A stretch of 64,000 bases of DNA from Brugia malayi (lineage: Eukaryota; Nematoda; Chromadorea; Rhabditida; Onchocercidae): positions 6,747,001 through 6,811,000 of the forward strand of contig NW_025062476.1 of NCBI RefSeq assembly GCF_000002995.4. The letters are read 5' to 3'. Made by a program: the position numbers and the translations under genes. Position 1 is the first letter of the stretch, and each line of letters opens with the position of its first letter. Shown piece by piece: positions 11,420 through 24,463 of the stretch. A model generated the notes under the pieces. That model ran no database searches and was not told the DNA's origin. It saw nothing but the letters and a program-made list of their open reading frames with translations.

Positions 11420-12756
11420 GTAGTAGAGAAAAGGATAACACGCTGCGAAGCTGCAGAGCAGAAACCACTAAATGTCGCTTGCAAAAAACCTATATGTAAA
11501 TGCTGGGGGGTTTTGGGACCGATCTTAGGGTGAGCATGGTTCATATTTTGTCCAGATGGTCCACCATTGTGGGCCGAGGTGGTTTTGAGGTGTTAGTTTT
11601 GTTGATTCCTGGGGTTTTAACGCTACCTGGGTTTGTAAGGGTTGGGTGGTGGAGGTCAGATACTTAAGTAGAGGACGACGAGGTTACGAGGTACTTTGTA
11701 TGGTTTCTTGTCCGCTTGTTGCATTGGGTGTTTGATGCGTTGGGCAAGGTAGTGTTTACAACGAGGTAGTGTCAGTCGCTCGGGACAGTTTCTGATCCAG
11801 CAAAAGTTCATCCTCTTTCGCGTATCTTTTGGTTGAACGTACAGAGGTCGTTTTCCACAATTTGCTGTATTCAAGTTTTTAAGGAATTGGTTTGTGAATA
11901 TTTTTTCTACTGGCAGACTTTAATAAAAAGTTCTTCCTAGAGAAAAAGGTAAAACTGTCACTTCCCTTTTATTCGGTTTAAAATTTACAAATTATACTCC
12001 CCTCGGAACTCTTTCATAATGCAAACATAAAGTGATTTTAGAGCGTTGCTTATTATACAGTGCACTTTTTTTCTTAGAACTTACAGTAACGATGAAATGT
12101 GTTAAAAGATTGGACTGACGCATATTACAGCAAATTGAATTTTATTCGATCTGGAATTCAAGTTTTGGTTTTAGTTTTCTTTTCTCAATGGATTGAACCG
12201 TTTGGCGGTGTAAAGTCAATTTCTCCTGTGTTATACCTCCTCATTGGTGAAGAGGTTTATGATTTTGTTAGCATAATTTTTTCCGAATTATTGAGTGCGT
12301 ATATATGTGCCTTAAGTAACTTCTGTTAATCAATTGTGATTTCGTTGCACTGGATATTTTGTTTTTTTCAAGAGATTTTTCTTTTTTTCCAATTATTCTG
12401 TCTTGTCAAAATGAGAGATGTTCACAGTAAACAGATAAGGAGTTGTGTAATATTTATTACATTTAAGAACAAAACCAACTTTAAAGGAAACAAATAACTT
12501 GAAGAATATAGTGACGATTAGAACTACTAACTATCATTGATAAAAAATGTGTGATTCGGCGTTCAAAAGTAATCTTTTTACTAGAAGCAGCTGTGACAAA
12601 CCTGGAAGATACAGGACAGAGTTATTTTTCGGTTTTGGTGAAAATAATGCAGGAATATCATACACACACAAACGGAAACAGCAATAAATAACAGTTTAAG
12701 CAATATTAGGCAACATTACTGCATTCTTAATTCTTCATGCTCTGATTCAAATCGTT
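11309..12756. other. G-rich island and unassigned sequence
   Basis: About 11495-11880 has strong strand asymmetry: G/T-rich on plus, C/A-rich on minus, and richer in G+C than flanking DNA. On the minus strand a 72-codon frame (11656-11874) includes CWIRNCPERL and LPRCKHYL and is unrecognised; a decayed retroelement piece is one possibility. The rest is ordinary AT-rich sequence between this island and the aspin 3' end. A plus-strand frame at 12099-12329 is unsupported. Confidence 0.4.
11505..11655 (+). other. G-runs with quadruplex potential
   Basis: GGGGGGTTTTGGG lies at 11505-11517. Three GGG runs with short loops followed by GG-T-GG pairs lie at 11629-11655. These fit relaxed G-quadruplex rules. 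Formation is inferred. Confidence 0.4.
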
Positions 12757-14433
12757 TCAGTAGATTGCAATACAGAAACTTGGTGTTTCCGGTGCTTCAA
12801 CTGGCACTTGAGTTGTTGTTGAGACAGTTGCTTCTCCTGTTTGTGGAGAGGTTTCAAGGTGTGTTTCCGTGAATAAGCTGAACAGGTTTGTCTTGTCACC
12901 GAACAAGTTATCCATTTGCTGGAAAATATAGAGCTGAAGTGTCGAACTGTATTTATAAATATATATATGAAATGGCTATATTTAAAGGAAGAACAAATTA
13001 TGAAGTCGATTAAAAGATTTATCTTGGGTAAAGTCCCTTATTACCTGTTGAATGGAGGAAGACAAATATTTCTGATAGGCAGTCATTTTGGCATCGAACG
13101 TCTTTAGTTCTTTCACTTCTTCTGGTGTCAAATCCCGTACAAGTGTTCGTCCCACATATATTTTATTGTTCTGCAATGATTTTATCATATTACTTTCTAA
13201 TGACTGCAACTTCCAAACTTTTCATCCCTCTGACGCTTTCACCTTTGAATCACCAATAAATCAGTTTTCGGCAGTAATATCTTTAAAAAAATCAGTAATA
13301 GGAATACCTGAACCATGCAGCCGTCGAAGTAATACTGGGTAGTATCAGCTGCAGTACAGAAAGATGGTTTTTTAGGTGGTTTGGGGAAATTCTTTTCTGC
13401 GAGAGAAGATAAAATCTTGGAACCTTTCTCGCTGTGCCGCGCCAATTGCCATCCTTTACGTCTCTCTTCTAATGATGTCATCAAATCCTAAAAAATGGGC
13501 TCCCCTTATTCTTAAACTTTAGTTTCCCAGATTTACCAGCTTTTATAAATTCCAGTCCTTATTGCTTCCAAAACCATCTTATGATAAAATGACTTGAACA
13601 ACAGATAATTTAAATATCACAGAGGATTTCGAGCTAAGTATAGCCAAAGAGCCAAATCCCGTTAAGCATGAGAATATTTTTGACGGTCCTAGAACACCAT
13701 TTTAATTCCGAATTTTTCCTAGAGGAATAAAATTAAATAATTTTAGTAACTATTGCTCAGTGTTGAGCTGAGCAGGTTAAACAACAAAAATGATCGACAA
13801 AAAAACAATGGTTTAAACAAGATAAACCGTTGCACGATTTACGTAAAAACGAAAGAAATTACACAGTAACAATGATATTCAAAATTTCAAATTCTTTAGG
13901 GTAACCTTACTAGAAAGATACCCTGAAGAAGTTTAGGATACCTCTTTGTATTTATTTGACTCTTGGACATATCGTGATAATTCTTTTTGTTCTTCGGCGG
14001 TCAATTCTCGAAGAGGTAAACCATTCGCAAACAGTTTGTTGTCCTACAAATTATGACTTTTTTTTAAGATGAACCCAAGTCTCTTGATCACTAATAATTA
14101 ATCGTAGCAAATGTTTCCATTTATTTCACTTTTTTCAATTTCTGTAGTTTCACAACTTGCAATACCTTTTTACTCTTGATTACTAAGAAACTCAAAACAC
14201 AATCTTTCAAATATCTTCAAAAATCATACAACGACCACACATCCGGCTGTTCCACCAATTCCTGCAACGTTGAATCCAGCGAAGCGTTTGTTATACCTTT
14301 TCACTATACCTGCTTCCAGCACTGCTATCGCGAATAATAACAAACTGTGAAAATAATTAGCAGTTTGACAAATAGATATTTGACATGAAAACAATCTAGT
14401 TGTTCTACTTTTTGCAAATCTATTATTTCTCAT
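12757..14433 (-). CDS. Aspin / Ov33-type aspartyl protease inhibitor (PI-3 family)
   Basis: Five exons in phase 0: 14230-14433, 13942-14043, 13308-13487, 13045-13170 and 12757-12918, giving about 257 residues. The family, typified by Ascaris pepsin inhibitor-3, is secreted and blocks aspartic proteases. The protein has two PI-3-like repeats. The first runs from [12 protein letters not shown] through [14 protein letters not shown] to the EERRKGW helix. The second runs from [10 protein letters not shown] and [13 protein letters not shown] through [18 protein letters not shown] to TAYQKYLSS. The tail ends [11 protein letters not shown]. Each repeat has the D/N-NK-x-F/Y-x-x-G-x-x-x-R-x-L strand pattern typical of the family. 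The hydrophobic [13 protein letters not shown] before IVKRYNKRF looks like a signal peptide. The annotated start (14433) adds an odd basic extension before it; an acceptor, ttttcacag, just before that core suggests the true first exon may lie upstream, near the donor at about 14447. Its immunodominance in filariae is family knowledge. Confidence 0.9.
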
Positions 14434-17400
14434 TTACTACACTTACGAATCACGTAGCACTATTGCACTCTACACTTCTAATAGTTTAAAAAAGGAACTG
14501 AAAATCATTACATAAATTAATTACGACTATAACTTAGAATGAAGTTTTGTGAACACACAATGTAAAACTAAAATAGTTGTTTTACTGAAACGATAATAAG
14601 AGGAATTAATTTGATTTGAAACATTTGTGCCGTACAAAAACATGAATTTCGAAAGCAATTTTGGGTGATGTAATTAAATCAATTATTATTTCTAGTTGTT
14701 GTTGAAAATTTTTAAAAAATTGCTTACACGACATTTTTAACGATTTGGGTAGTACCCGTCCTCTTTTATCAAAATGTGGGGGTAATTTAATGTAAGTATT
14801 GCTAATTCAATTCTACATTTGAGTTTAAACTATTGAAAAATCTTTTCTCTACTTTAACTCTTCTTATATAGAAAAACCTCTCTTACATAAGCAAAATGAA
14901 GGAACTACAATGTATTTGAATAATTCTTTTTGTCTACAAATAAAGGCATTCTGCAGATCATTATTTGAAATGGTTTAAAAAACTTGGCAGTCAGATATAC
15001 GAGGCAAACATACCAAAAAAGAGTCTTCATAGTTATCTTTGAAGTCAGACTTGTTGCTGGATTATATAATCACGATTCTGTAAAACTGAGCAATTTGGAA
15101 AGTAAGCTGTGAAAGAGAATTTTCGGAAGGCGACTTCAATTATCGTGACAAACAAATCTTATCAAGTGGTAAGTATATAAGAAATGCAAAAAAAAGAAAT
15201 GAAATAAATTTTAAAAATAAAATGACAATCTAAAGATAAAAAATCTTATTTAGAAGGACGCTAGATTCAGAAGGGAGTGACATCAGCACAATTGCTTAGG
15301 AAAAAGGCAAATAAACAGACCAAAAGAAATCTGGCCTGTTATCTTCGTTCAGTTTTTCTCAGTGTTCTAGCAAAGATTGGAGAAAATTCAAAAATCCATG
15401 TTTAATTTTTTCTTCAGCGTAGAATAATTGTTAATAAAATAATGTTACCATCCTATGCTATCATTTAGATAGATACTTAAATGATGAAATTTCAAAACGT
15501 CTCGCATAAAACACTTAAATCCCATCATCTCTAAAAAAAGAACAATATTTACACTTCAACAAAGAAACACAATGACTGCTGTGCTAGCTGCTAGAGAGTG
15601 TTTTGGAGATCACAGGATCACTCACAAATTCTTATGTCTTGTCGAGGAGTTTCTGCCATGAGAATTATTTTAAAACCGTTGACTAATGAAGTACCGTGAT
15701 CTCTAAAACAAGATAGGAAAGAGCACTGAATTTTAATTTGTTTTTAAAAATTCGTCGCTTGTAACAATGATTTTCAACAATTTAATTTCAATTGCCAGTT
15801 GTGTTTGTGTAAAGGTAAAATGCATATCACAAATAAAAACTGATTCTCTTTCTCGCTGTGTATTATGCGAAAATGGAGTGACACGAAATGACTGTCTTAT
15901 GAAGACTTTGTCATGTACTTTGATCTCTTTTGCAAGGGGAAAGGATCAATTCTGTGTTTATAATAGTCATCGTTCTCAGATAAAACATCTCTCTTCCTAA
16001 GTCGCTTATTTGAAGTAGCGAAATGTTATAATGATATAGAGGAGTAGGGTCTTAACGACAATAATAATGTATTTGCTCCAAGCTAAACATGACAAATGTC
16101 ATGAAATTTTAGGAATCTAATATGTCCATCAGATTTGCAAATTTTGACAAACGCATTCTGCTGAACTGATTGTAATTAATCGTCGGTAAATATCTATCGA
16201 GTGAACGAATTTTCGGAAATCATTTCCATTAAAAGAAAATAAAAATTATACATACTAAATAAAGACTGAATTTAAAGCTAAAATAGAAGTTGATGACAAC
16301 GTACATACTGGAAAAATCCGGTTTAAAATTCAAAGTTTTGAAATTAAGATCTAATCAGTGACAAGATCACATGATAGAATATAAAGGATAGAAGTCCCCG
16401 CAACAACAAAACCATATGTAACACATAAAGAGACTGAAAGTAACTATTGAAATAAACACTTCCATGAAGGAGTAAGAAGTTGAAAGATAATGCCGGGAAG
16501 AATCCTTCATAGGTATGGTAGCTTTCACCATCAACACAAACAAATCGAAATCGATTCATCGTGAGGATTGGAAAGCAACCACACTGGGCCAGTATCCCGA
16601 CAACAATAAATTCTCTCGCAAAGTAAACAAATCATTAACTTTACATGCAAATTCTCCGCCTCCTGGGACTTTCAAATGACATAAGGGCTTATGTTTTTCG
16701 AGAGTTAGTACTTCTCTGAAAGACTAGTTTCAGTTTTATTACATAACAGAGAAAGCCGTTAACAATTTCACTTTATTGAACGGAGTTTGATTTACGACTT
16801 TTTCAGGATGAATAAGTTGAACAGCCGTTTGATTGGATTATTTCTGCAAAGTTTATGACGAGTCACAATCAAAATGAGTCATCATTCAGCAATTGAAACA
16901 TATTCAGCTCATTCTTTACTTCCACATTTACCTCTTCTGCTTTCCAAAACACATTTTTTCCCAGTCAGCTTTTTCTCTCTTGCATTTGGAACTGCAATAT
17001 CCCAGTAGTGGTAATATAATAAACAGTTCCCTTACCTCTACCTCTACTTTATATCAATTTAGATCAATACCATCGGTTTTCATCACATAGCTAAGTGTCA
17101 AAAATGATTGTGGAGTGATGCTAGCGAATAAACTACCCTGTTTAATAGACTTTGATTGATTGGGCTGCATAATATATGGAAAGATGCTCTGGTTCGAGTG
17201 AACTTCCAGAAATGCGATATCTAGGTTAGATTTCAAATGATTCTGTAATGCTCAAAACACAATTCAAATTTCCTTCATCATATGAAGACAAAAACTGCCA
17301 TCACTAGCACGAAATGGTTACTGGGAATGGAGAAGTTATCATTTGACATGGATTCCTGTCACTTGTGCAATTCTGATAAGATTAAAGGGAAAGAGAAGTG

Positions 17401-20391
17401 CACAATCAACAAAACAAATTGTGAATAAATGCATCGAAGTAAGAGTACCGTTTGTGGTAATCTTCGAAAGAAGGAAATGTGTCAGATGCATGAATTTTTA
17501 AATGATAACTAATAGATATCAGATGTAGTAAATGTTAAGTGGAGCAACATTTCATCCAAGACAGTTATTTAAACTGGAGTTTTATAAAATTATTGTAAAA
17601 GCTAATAAAATTTATTCATCAGTTAAGGCTTATTGTTTCTCTTCTTCCCTTTATATTATTGAATTCATTTGATCAGTTTGCTGATTTAAATAAAAATTTA
17701 CAAAATATGAAGAAATATTTGATCACACATAGAACTGTATTAAAGCAAAAGACATTAATAAATATCCTGACAGCATTTAAAGAAAACTAGTTTGGGATAA
17801 GTTATGAATCCAACTTATATAGAGATGTCTGGTGGCTAATGTCTTTTGCTTTAATATAATAGCAATGGTAGTAGCAGTAGTAGAAATAGAAGAAATGGTG
17901 TACATATTTTTAGGTGGGAATATTTTTGAGATCGTTGACCTATTGATCAGAAAAGACAACTTTAAAGTTATAAATAATCTTTGTAGAGATGTTTGGTTTG
18001 AAAAATTTATCACAGTTGGAAGATTTACTCAAGTGAAGATAGCATGACAAAGTTCGGTAGTTACAGCATTCAACATTAGAAATGTCAGATAAATTGAATG
18101 GATTATAAAAAAAATCGTGATTATGCCATCCCTCTAAAATTGAGAGAACTGTCTGCGAACAGTTTTAAATCTGTGAATAATATTAACACTAACAATAGTT
18201 ATATAATATTATTGAAAAGTACAGGGAGTAAGAATGCAGGTGCAGAATGCTATCTAGTTTTTTCATGAAATAATTGTTGGAGGTAAAAATGAAATTCAGC
18301 AAAATATTACTGCAGCGAACACTGTATGTTGTTATTGGTATGAAATGATTCAAAATTGCCGAAAAAAATAAATTTAAACATGGAATGCTTAAATTAATTT
18401 TAATATTACATTATTGTGTGATACCATCAACCAGTTATTAATTTGTTTCTGTGACCTTCATGATTCATAATTATTAACGCTTTATAATTAAAATTCTCTT
18501 TTCGAAATGCAAAATAATAAAGTATATAGGGAATGCTGGGGACGACGTTATCACTTGATGCAATTTCTGTAATTGTCCATTTGTTCTTATCACTGATAAT
18601 TGATTCCAAAGAAAATGTAAGCGTCCGTAAAATTTGCTTATGAATTAAAATTTGGTGCATTTACTAAATAGCACACTAATGCAAAAGCTATTCCTGTAAA
18701 ACTTTACTTAAAAATGAAAACTCTTAAATACCAATTTTCAGATCAAAATTTTTTAAAAAAAAGAACTGTACCAAAAATCTTTAGCCTACTTTTCAATTCA
18801 TCATTAAGATAAGGTAGGATTTAAGAATTTAATACGATTATTTGAAAATTCTCTTCAAAAGAACTGAAAGGAATCTTTAAATCAAATAGTTTAAACAGGA
18901 GGCAATGATTTATGAGGTAGATTTAAAAAGTGGAAGAACGAATTACTTCGGATCCCGTTCTATTCTTTAAATTTCTCGCATACATGAGCTTTTCCAGTGC
19001 AACGATCATGAATGGATCAGCAGACTGTTTGATAGGGATTCATTAAAAAATTGATGAAAAAACTACAAAAGATTTAAATAAAGCTCCAATGACACAATTT
19101 TTTTTTTTTTTTGGTAACGCACATTTTTCAGAAAGAAAGATGAATCAGTTCATGACTATAACATAAATTTCTTTCTCGTGTTTAATTTTTCCGTTAAAAT
19201 CATTACATTTCACGCGAAAAAAATATTACAGCAAAAAATATCATTTTTTGCTGCCACTTTAAAGAGAGTGGATATATCGAAATTCAGAACTGATTTTTGA
19301 AATTGATAAGGAGACAAAATACAGATAACTACGGTCATTCTGCTACTTAAAGCTTAATCTTATATTCATCATATCAACCCATCCTTTAATTTTTTTTTCA
19401 CCAAATATGAAAACAAATAACTGGTTGGAAAATTAAACAGACTGGGAAATGAAAATACAAACGTTACAGGGGCAACTTTTTCGAAAGGAAATTCAATATC
19501 ACGTATTGTGAAGATCTGCGTAGCACATTTAGCGATAAAGGTGTGATGAATAAGAAGTCATAAGGAATGAAAAGGATGTCAACAAAGAATTTCCTTACAC
19601 TTTCTCAGAGTCACCGCAAGATACACTACAAGGCTGTTTGTTATTCAGCTGATAATGCTGTTAACCCAATAAATCTTCACTATTTCTCATTCTTTCTTTT
19701 TTAAAAAACTTTACAAGAACAGATATTTTGATGTCATCAAGAAAAACCATCATTCGAAGGTCAAAACGCTTTCAAACAATTGTAGTACATACTTCACGAA
19801 TCTTCTCCATTTGCTTATTGTTCAAAATTAGGTTGACATACTCGAGAAAAAAATAATGACCCAATAACAAAAACAGAAAATGATCAGTCATATGGAAATG
19901 GCAAAAGCCATACCTGAAAACAAAGATATATTTCTAACGACCTAATAAAAACAGGAATGAAATCTAACGTTTTCAGATATCATCAGATTAAATCTCCATC
20001 CTATGAACTATATAAAACAATGAACTATTCAGGACTTTACATAAAATATTTAATTACAATTATGCACAAGATCTCAAAGGCAACATATATATCCTCTAAA
20101 CAATGAACTGCATATCATTTCAACCTATAATTTGTTTCATATCTAATAAATAAAAAAGTATTCAATACGTATAGAGTGCAAAGATGGTGTTAAGACAATA
20201 AATACTGCAAGAAGTATAAGATAATCAATGGCAGCACAAAACAGACAACAAGGCACCAGTTTTTTTTTTGCTGGAATATATTCTAGAATAATGTTTAAAT
20301 TTGAAAAGCAGTTTTACGAAATAGCATAGTTAATTGGGAAGAGATAAAAGAAAATAATCGCTTTTCTACACATTTCAGTGATGTGCTGAAA
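14434..20391. other. 6 kb without a recognised gene
   Basis: Only short, unsupported frames. A good donor (GTG|GTAAGTATA) near 15170 follows a short open stretch without an ATG. A 20-bp inverted repeat lies at 17738-17856 and a GTAGTAGCAGTAGTAG microsatellite near 17870. The left part may include aspin upstream exons or control sequence, and the right part the BRAP 3' UTR. Confidence 0.45.
17738..17856. repeat. Inverted repeat, 20-bp arms, 79-base loop
   Basis: The arms are 17738-17757 and 17837-17856. The core ATTAAAGCAAAAGACATT is matched exactly by its reverse complement. The structure could be a small foldback element or a transcribed hairpin. Confidence 0.75.
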
Positions 20392-23300
20392 TTACTTCTT
20401 CCTGCGTCTCCGATTTCGCATTGGGGTACGCTGTGGTGGATTTGCCACAACTACGCTACCTTCATTAATTTCCTGAAAAATGAAACAAAAATCTAATGTT
20501 TTCGAAATTTGAAAAACACAGTAGCCAAATAATAAATTAACTAACAATAAACGTTGTAACTAATAATTAGTTACAATGATCCAAAATACAAACAGTATTC
20601 GACCACTTTTTTCGCAACTGTTACCTTATTGGTTATGATTCCCCAGTTCAAGAGAATTAAACATAAAAGAACAACCTGTTCGGTAACTTTATTCATTTCT
20701 ACTGCATCCTGTATTTTAGCTTCGGCTTCGAAGTGCATCATTAAGTCACGAATTTGTTCATTGAGATCATTAACTGTCTGAAAAAAACATAATATTAGAA
20801 TTCGATTTAATAAGTAATAAAGGAATGATAAAATGATACTTACAGAAACATATTTCTCGTGTAAACTGGCATTTTTTGCTTCCATTTCTGTTAATCTCGC
20901 AGACCACTTCTCCTGATCGGATCGTAATAACTTATTTAAAGCACGTTCCTCTGCCAATTCTTCTAATGCCTGTAAATAAGTTTCATAATTTCAATAACAA
21001 CCAGCAAACACCTACAAGAAACATTGGGTAACCACTAGCCAACCGATAACTAACCACATAATTTTAATTTGAATCTGAATTCCGTTCCAAGTAAAAAACT
21101 GAAGAACTTTGTATAGGATAAGAAACGGTTGCGAATCACAGTTTTAATGGTAAATATAAAATAGTTTGAAACATATATTTAGAAAGGAAGTATTACTTTG
21201 TTCAATTTACTCTGAATATTTTGACACTTTTTTTCCATAGTGCGCCGTTGTTGTGTACAAGAAGCTAAAGTTTTTTTTAATTCATCGCATTCCTGTCGTG
21301 TTACCTCCATTTCTTTCTCAAGATTGTCAACCTATTAAAATTTAAAACTTTGAAAAGGTTTTGTCTCCCAAATTTCTGTTAAATAGCCAAATTGTTATTT
21401 TGAATAAAAAGAGAGACATTTTAACATCCTGAGAAGTATGTCAAAACGTAGTAATGTATGAAACAACTTCATCTAATATCAAGAGGCGATGACATTTTGA
21501 TGAGTGACTAATTGAATTTTTCCTCAAACCCTGCAAACTTTATCCCATATAGTACAAAACCTGAGCCTGATTATGCTTTTCTAACGTGCTAAATAGTCGT
21601 TCTTGTTCGTTCATTTTGGTCTCGTAAAAAGTCCTTTGATATTCCAATTGACTCGTAAGCAAACAAGTGTATTCCAACTGAATCGATTCTAATTTTTCGC
21701 CTGGATTTTCCTAGAAAAATAAAATCTTTATCAAGTTTAAGATTCAGACAAAGAAAGCCAATTTTTTTATCAAGATATTTCTTTTTTTTTAAAAAAAAAA
21801 ATAGTTTTCCAGAATTGCTTAGGAGAACATACACCGCTATCACTAACACCGCTTCTCCTGTATTCGACCATTTTGCCATCAGGTGAGCTCTGTATCAAGC
21901 GATGAACATAATTGTCACCCGCATAATCCCACACACGTTCACCACCAATTTCCAAAGTAAATGTGTGTGAAGTTGTTTCAAAATGTCTGCAATGATATAT
22001 AAAATGAATCTGTTTCCATTAACAATTTGTCAAATCAAATATAACATGCAGAAATTACTCAGTCGTTAAGTGTGTACAAAGATAGACAAAACGATAAAGG
22101 AAGGTACAAACTATGGACTCTGCAAATAAGTGACATTTATAAGCAAATAAACATCACTGTACTGGAAAGACATGCAACATACGATTAAGATCGTAGATAA
22201 TTAATCAATAACATAACCTTTCGGTTGAGATGCTAACCTATAAGCATGACCTTCTACATATCGGCCGCAACCAATATTACCGCAAACTAAGCATATCCAC
22301 AAATCCGTAGTTTTTCCGCAAACAGAACACTTCTGATCCGCCACCAATTCAGGCGTTTGATTATGCCTACATACTGGACATCTGAAAGTATCATCAATGA
22401 GCAGATAGAAAAATTCAACATAAGAATTCTAAGACTATTTAATAAACTACATCTTACGTCGTGTCCGCCCACTGCTCTAAACATTCAGCATGAAAAGTAT
22501 GGTTACATAGAATAGTCAGCACACCATCATCCATACGTTCCAGACAAACAGCACATGTTGGCAATTCTGTCATGTTTTCAGCAGGCAAGCTACCACCAGC
22601 TTCTTCACGAACCTTAAAAGTCAAACTCTTGAGAAACACAAGATTCAGAATTGAAAGAAATCCTTCCTTCTTCTCTTCCTCCAATCTTGATTTTTCTTTA
22701 CAACATATATTAGATAACTCATAAAATTTTAAGAAATGAACTCCATTACAGAGAAATAAATCTGGTGACTAAAAAATCGAAGATAAAAAGAAGGTATTTA
22801 AGAAACAGGAAAAGTGTAACAAAAATACAATATTACAAGAATAAATATGGATCAAGAGAATATACCGATTCAATTTTTTGAACAAAGACTAAAGAACACT
22901 TTTCTGGTTCAATTGCATTATATGTTATGCCATTGTACTCATCGTAAAAACGTACAGCAGCATCCTGAAAAACGTAGAAGTATTTTTATTATTCCATCTC
23001 ACTCTTTATCGATGATCATAAATATTATCTTAAAGGAACAATAAATATAATCCAAATGTTCGACTTATTTTTTTTTTTTTGACTTTATTTGCTCGACTCG
23101 ACTTTATTTGCAAATGTTAAGAGAAGAAAATTATTAAAATCTGGGCTTACATGAGATCGGAAGTTAATAATAACCATATACTGATTTGGTGTTGAATCAC
23201 GTATCACTTTCATTGCAGTAATATATTGTGAACTTGGAGTAATAAATCTTAACAACTCGCGACATGAAAGCAACGATGGGACTCCTAACATGCATAATAT

Positions 23301-24463
23301 TGAACAATCACTTCCATTATCTACTGAATTCGTTTCTCTGAAGATATTTTTCTTTTATTTTATTCATTTAACGACATAGTTGAATTGGAAAATTGCAAGA
23401 AATAAGTTTATAAGATAACTGCTGAAATTTCGAATTTCAACACAATCGAAAGAACGTCACCTTTTTTTGTAAAAATGAAGAATCCCTGACGTTTTTTCGA
23501 CAAATGGATTTCCGGAAAAGAATGATATATTGCATAAATCTGGAAAAGGAGATGTCATATTCGAGAACAAAGTGGTTTAATGTCTGACATATAAGTATTG
23601 TGGACTTCATCAATCGCTTAAGACAGTAAATTCCCTAAACATCGATTTGGTCTGAACCACGATGCTTCAGGCAAAATCGAATAGGGAAGAGCATGAGTAA
23701 AATCACAAACTAATAAAGCTCAGATAAAATAATCATTTAACACAAACCCGATTCATTTCGCACTTCCCCAGTTGTTCCTAGAGAAAGAGAAGAACCGGAA
23801 GCAATTGCTTGTACGGATGAAGGCTCCTCTTGACCATCGAGAGTAAGAGATTTCTCTTTATTGAATACTCTTTGATCTTTTGAGAAAGTCTGCACAATCA
23901 CTTCTGTGTATTTGCGATTGCCTAAGCACTGTACTTGCTTCGATGCTTGATCAACCTAAATAACATGTAATAGCATATGTTTCAAATGTATTCATGAAGG
24001 CATCATAATAATGCAGAGAAATAAGTTTTGCTATATACATCAGCAGGAAAAAAAAAAAAAAAAAAACTAAATTCTTCTAGCTAGATTTAATAAATTTCAA
24101 GAAACAATGTTACCAATTCTGCCGTCTTATCCACTGCAGTTGGTTGGAAGGAATCCGCTTCACTATTAGGCCGCGGATTTACTTTCTTGTGCTTCGTCCT
24201 TTCAGCCATTGATTTCTTTTCAAGTTGTCGCTTAGTTTTCACTTCTAAAATTTTATCATAATAGAACTACAGGAAAACTAGACTTCAAACAATTTACTTC
24301 ATACCTTTCTAACCATCAAGAACACTATCCAAAAATTATTATTATCCTACAACATGTGCTTAGATAAACAAATAATACCGTTAGAATCAACAAACTCGAA
24401 CTTAATGAACGGTGCATCAGCTTGTATTTCCAAACGTATTGTAATCGAAGCCACTTTGCTCAT
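20392..24463 (-). CDS. brap-2: BRCA1-associated protein (BRAP/IMP), RING E3 ligase
   Basis: Thirteen exons fit in phase: 24379-24463, 24114-24244, 23744-23955, 23151-23337, 22866-22964, 22458-22612, 22238-22381, 21833-21986, 21561-21710, 21197-21331, 20844-20969, 20676-20777 and 20392-20472. They give 586 residues; human BRAP has 592. BRAP is a cytoplasmic E3 ligase that restrains Ras-MAPK scaffolding by KSR and binds nuclear-localisation signals. Domain order is complete: the BRAP2 RRM-like domain (about 145-235, with [16 protein letters not shown]), a RING finger (258-294: [18 protein letters not shown]), a UBP-type zinc finger (about 305-375: [21 protein letters not shown] and [13 protein letters not shown]), then a coiled coil (about 390-560) and a basic tail MRNRRRRKK. 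The start ATG lies 3 bases after an acceptor (tttctag), consistent with trans-splicing. The exon ending at 23744 uses the weaker donor gtgtta, chosen for phase. Confidence 0.95.
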
